This document shows positions 63,452 through 64,000 of a stretch of 64,000 bases of DNA, in pieces. The stretch is from Nocardia lijiangensis NBRC 108240 (GTDB taxonomy: Bacteria; Actinomycetota; Actinomycetes; Mycobacteriales; Mycobacteriaceae). Location of the stretch: contig NZ_BDBP01000028.1 of assembly GCF_001613045.1 (NCBI RefSeq), forward strand, positions 1 through 64,000, written 5' to 3'. The notes beneath the pieces were generated by a model. It was given only the letters and a program-made list of their open reading frames with translations. It was not told where the DNA came from and did not search any database. The first letter of the stretch is position 1; each line of letters begins with the position of its first letter. The translations under genes and the position numbers were made by a program.

Positions 63452-64000
63452 GTGAACACACCGCGCACCGCACTGGTCGTCGGCGCCGGGATCGCCGGGC
63501 TCAGCGTCGCCTATCACCTGGCGCGGCGCGGAGTCGACGTCACCGTTGTGGAGGCCGAGCACGTCGGTGCCGGGGCTTCGCACGGCAACGCCGGGTGGGT
63601 CGACCCTCTCCAGACCGGACCGCTGCCCGAACCCGGGTTGCTGCGGGATGGGTTGCGGCACCTGCGCTCTGCCGATGCGGCCATGCGTATCGCGGTCCGG
63701 GACTACCCACGTCTGCTGCCCTGGCTCGCGTCCTTCGCGCGCCACGCCACCGCTCACCGCTACCGTGACGGCACGCTGGCCCTTGCCGAACTCGGCACAC
63801 GCTGCTTCCCGCTGCTGGATCAGCTCGCCGCCGACGGCGTCGACTTCACCCGCAACGACACCGGTTTGCTGGCCGTGGCGCGCGACGTCCGCGCCGTCGA
63901 GGCCTTTCTCCGTGTCCGTGAACCCTTCCGCGCCGCGGGGTTCACCCTGTCCCGCACCATCCTGGACGCGGCCGCGCTGCGCGCGCTGGAACCCGCGCTG
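63452..64000 (+). CDS. DAO-family FAD-dependent oxidoreductase, 3' end outside window
   Basis: The reading frame opens at GTG 63452 and stays open to the window edge (183 codons seen). It shows the Rossmann FAD motif LVVGAGIAGLSVAYHLARRG and VVEAEHVGAGASHGNAGWVD, which is typical of D-amino-acid dehydrogenase and glycine/sarcosine oxidase-like enzymes. The substrate-binding and C-terminal parts lie beyond the window. Confidence 0.85.
   Translation, partial: MNTPRTALVVGAGIAGLSVAYHLARRGVDVTVVEAEHVGAGASHGNAGWVDPLQTGPLPEPGLLRDGLRHLRSADAAMRIAVRDYPRLLPWLASFARHATAHRYRDGTLALAELGTRCFPLLDQLAADGVDFTRNDTGLLAVARDVRAVEAFLRVREPFRAAGFTLSRTILDAAALRALEPAL

Noticed and set aside
1..64000. CRISPR arrays, tRNA or rRNA genes, transposases and integrases
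   Set aside because: No regularly spaced repeats, cloverleaf-like sequences or DDE/tyrosine recombinase motifs were seen by eye.

Overview
The window is GC-rich actinobacterial DNA, most likely from Nocardia or a close mycolate-containing relative. Supporting signs are RbpA, an Lsr2 paralogue, a PknK-type kinase of mycobacterial length, a LIP-family secreted lipase, several F420-dependent luciferase-like oxidoreductases, frequent GTG starts and many 4-nt ATGA/GTGA gene overlaps. I see no tRNA, rRNA, CRISPR array, integrase or transposase, so this looks like ordinary chromosome carrying several accessory cassettes.

Layout. 1-8.7 kb: the 3' part of a nonribosomal peptide synthetase ending in a thioesterase, followed by a DrrA/DrrB-type ABC exporter. 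8.8-16.6 kb: rbpA with a SigR/SigH-like promoter, an unknown membrane protein, an M23 (LytM) endopeptidase with a CRP/GlxR-like site upstream, an ArsR regulator, a GT9 glycosyltransferase, a VOC protein, an HdeD-like membrane protein and a Tat-exported FAD oxidoreductase. 16.6-22.6 kb: PknK, a methyltransferase, a PopR/ClgR-like regulator and a two-gene clpP operon in which one subunit has lost its catalytic serine. 23-31.7 kb: secreted lipase, AlkB-type alkane hydroxylase, an internally duplicated small protein, a complete OpuC/ProU-like osmoprotectant ABC operon (permease, ATPase, permease, lipoprotein) and an esterase.

32.1-37.2 kb holds the most notable locus: a 1419-residue TIR-nSTAND ATPase-transmembrane-WD40 protein whose stop overlaps the start of a SLATT/DUF4231-like protein with two pairs of membrane helices. 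The architecture is that of a predicted anti-phage or programmed-death conflict system. Just beyond it lie a GNAT acetyltransferase and a signal-less pair of an M23-fold protein, which lacks its first zinc histidine, and a trypsin-like protease.

39.7-49.1 kb: a CopZ-like chaperone with a CsoR-like operator, then a six-gene reductive pyrimidine catabolism operon (beta-ureidopropionase, dihydropyrimidinase, F420-type oxidoreductase, aminotransferase, semialdehyde dehydrogenase, NCS1 permease) divergent from a MocR-type regulator. No flavin/Fe-S dihydropyrimidine dehydrogenase is present, so the F420-type enzyme is a candidate for the first step. 49.2-53.9 kb: a DUF6463-like membrane protein and TetR regulator around tandem operators, an unknown protein, an isochorismatase-like hydrolase with a GlxA-type regulator, and a SigJ-like ECF sigma factor. 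54-59.4 kb: a six-gene operon of unknown pathway (two membrane proteins, alpha/beta hydrolase, acetoacetate-decarboxylase-like protein, SRPBCC protein, F420-type oxidoreductase) divergent from an IclR regulator with twin operators. 59.6-64 kb: an Lsr2 paralogue, a YdcF/SanA-like protein, a DUF4760-like protein, another F420-type oxidoreductase, a small zinc-binding-like ORF and the start of a DAO-family oxidoreductase cut by the window edge.
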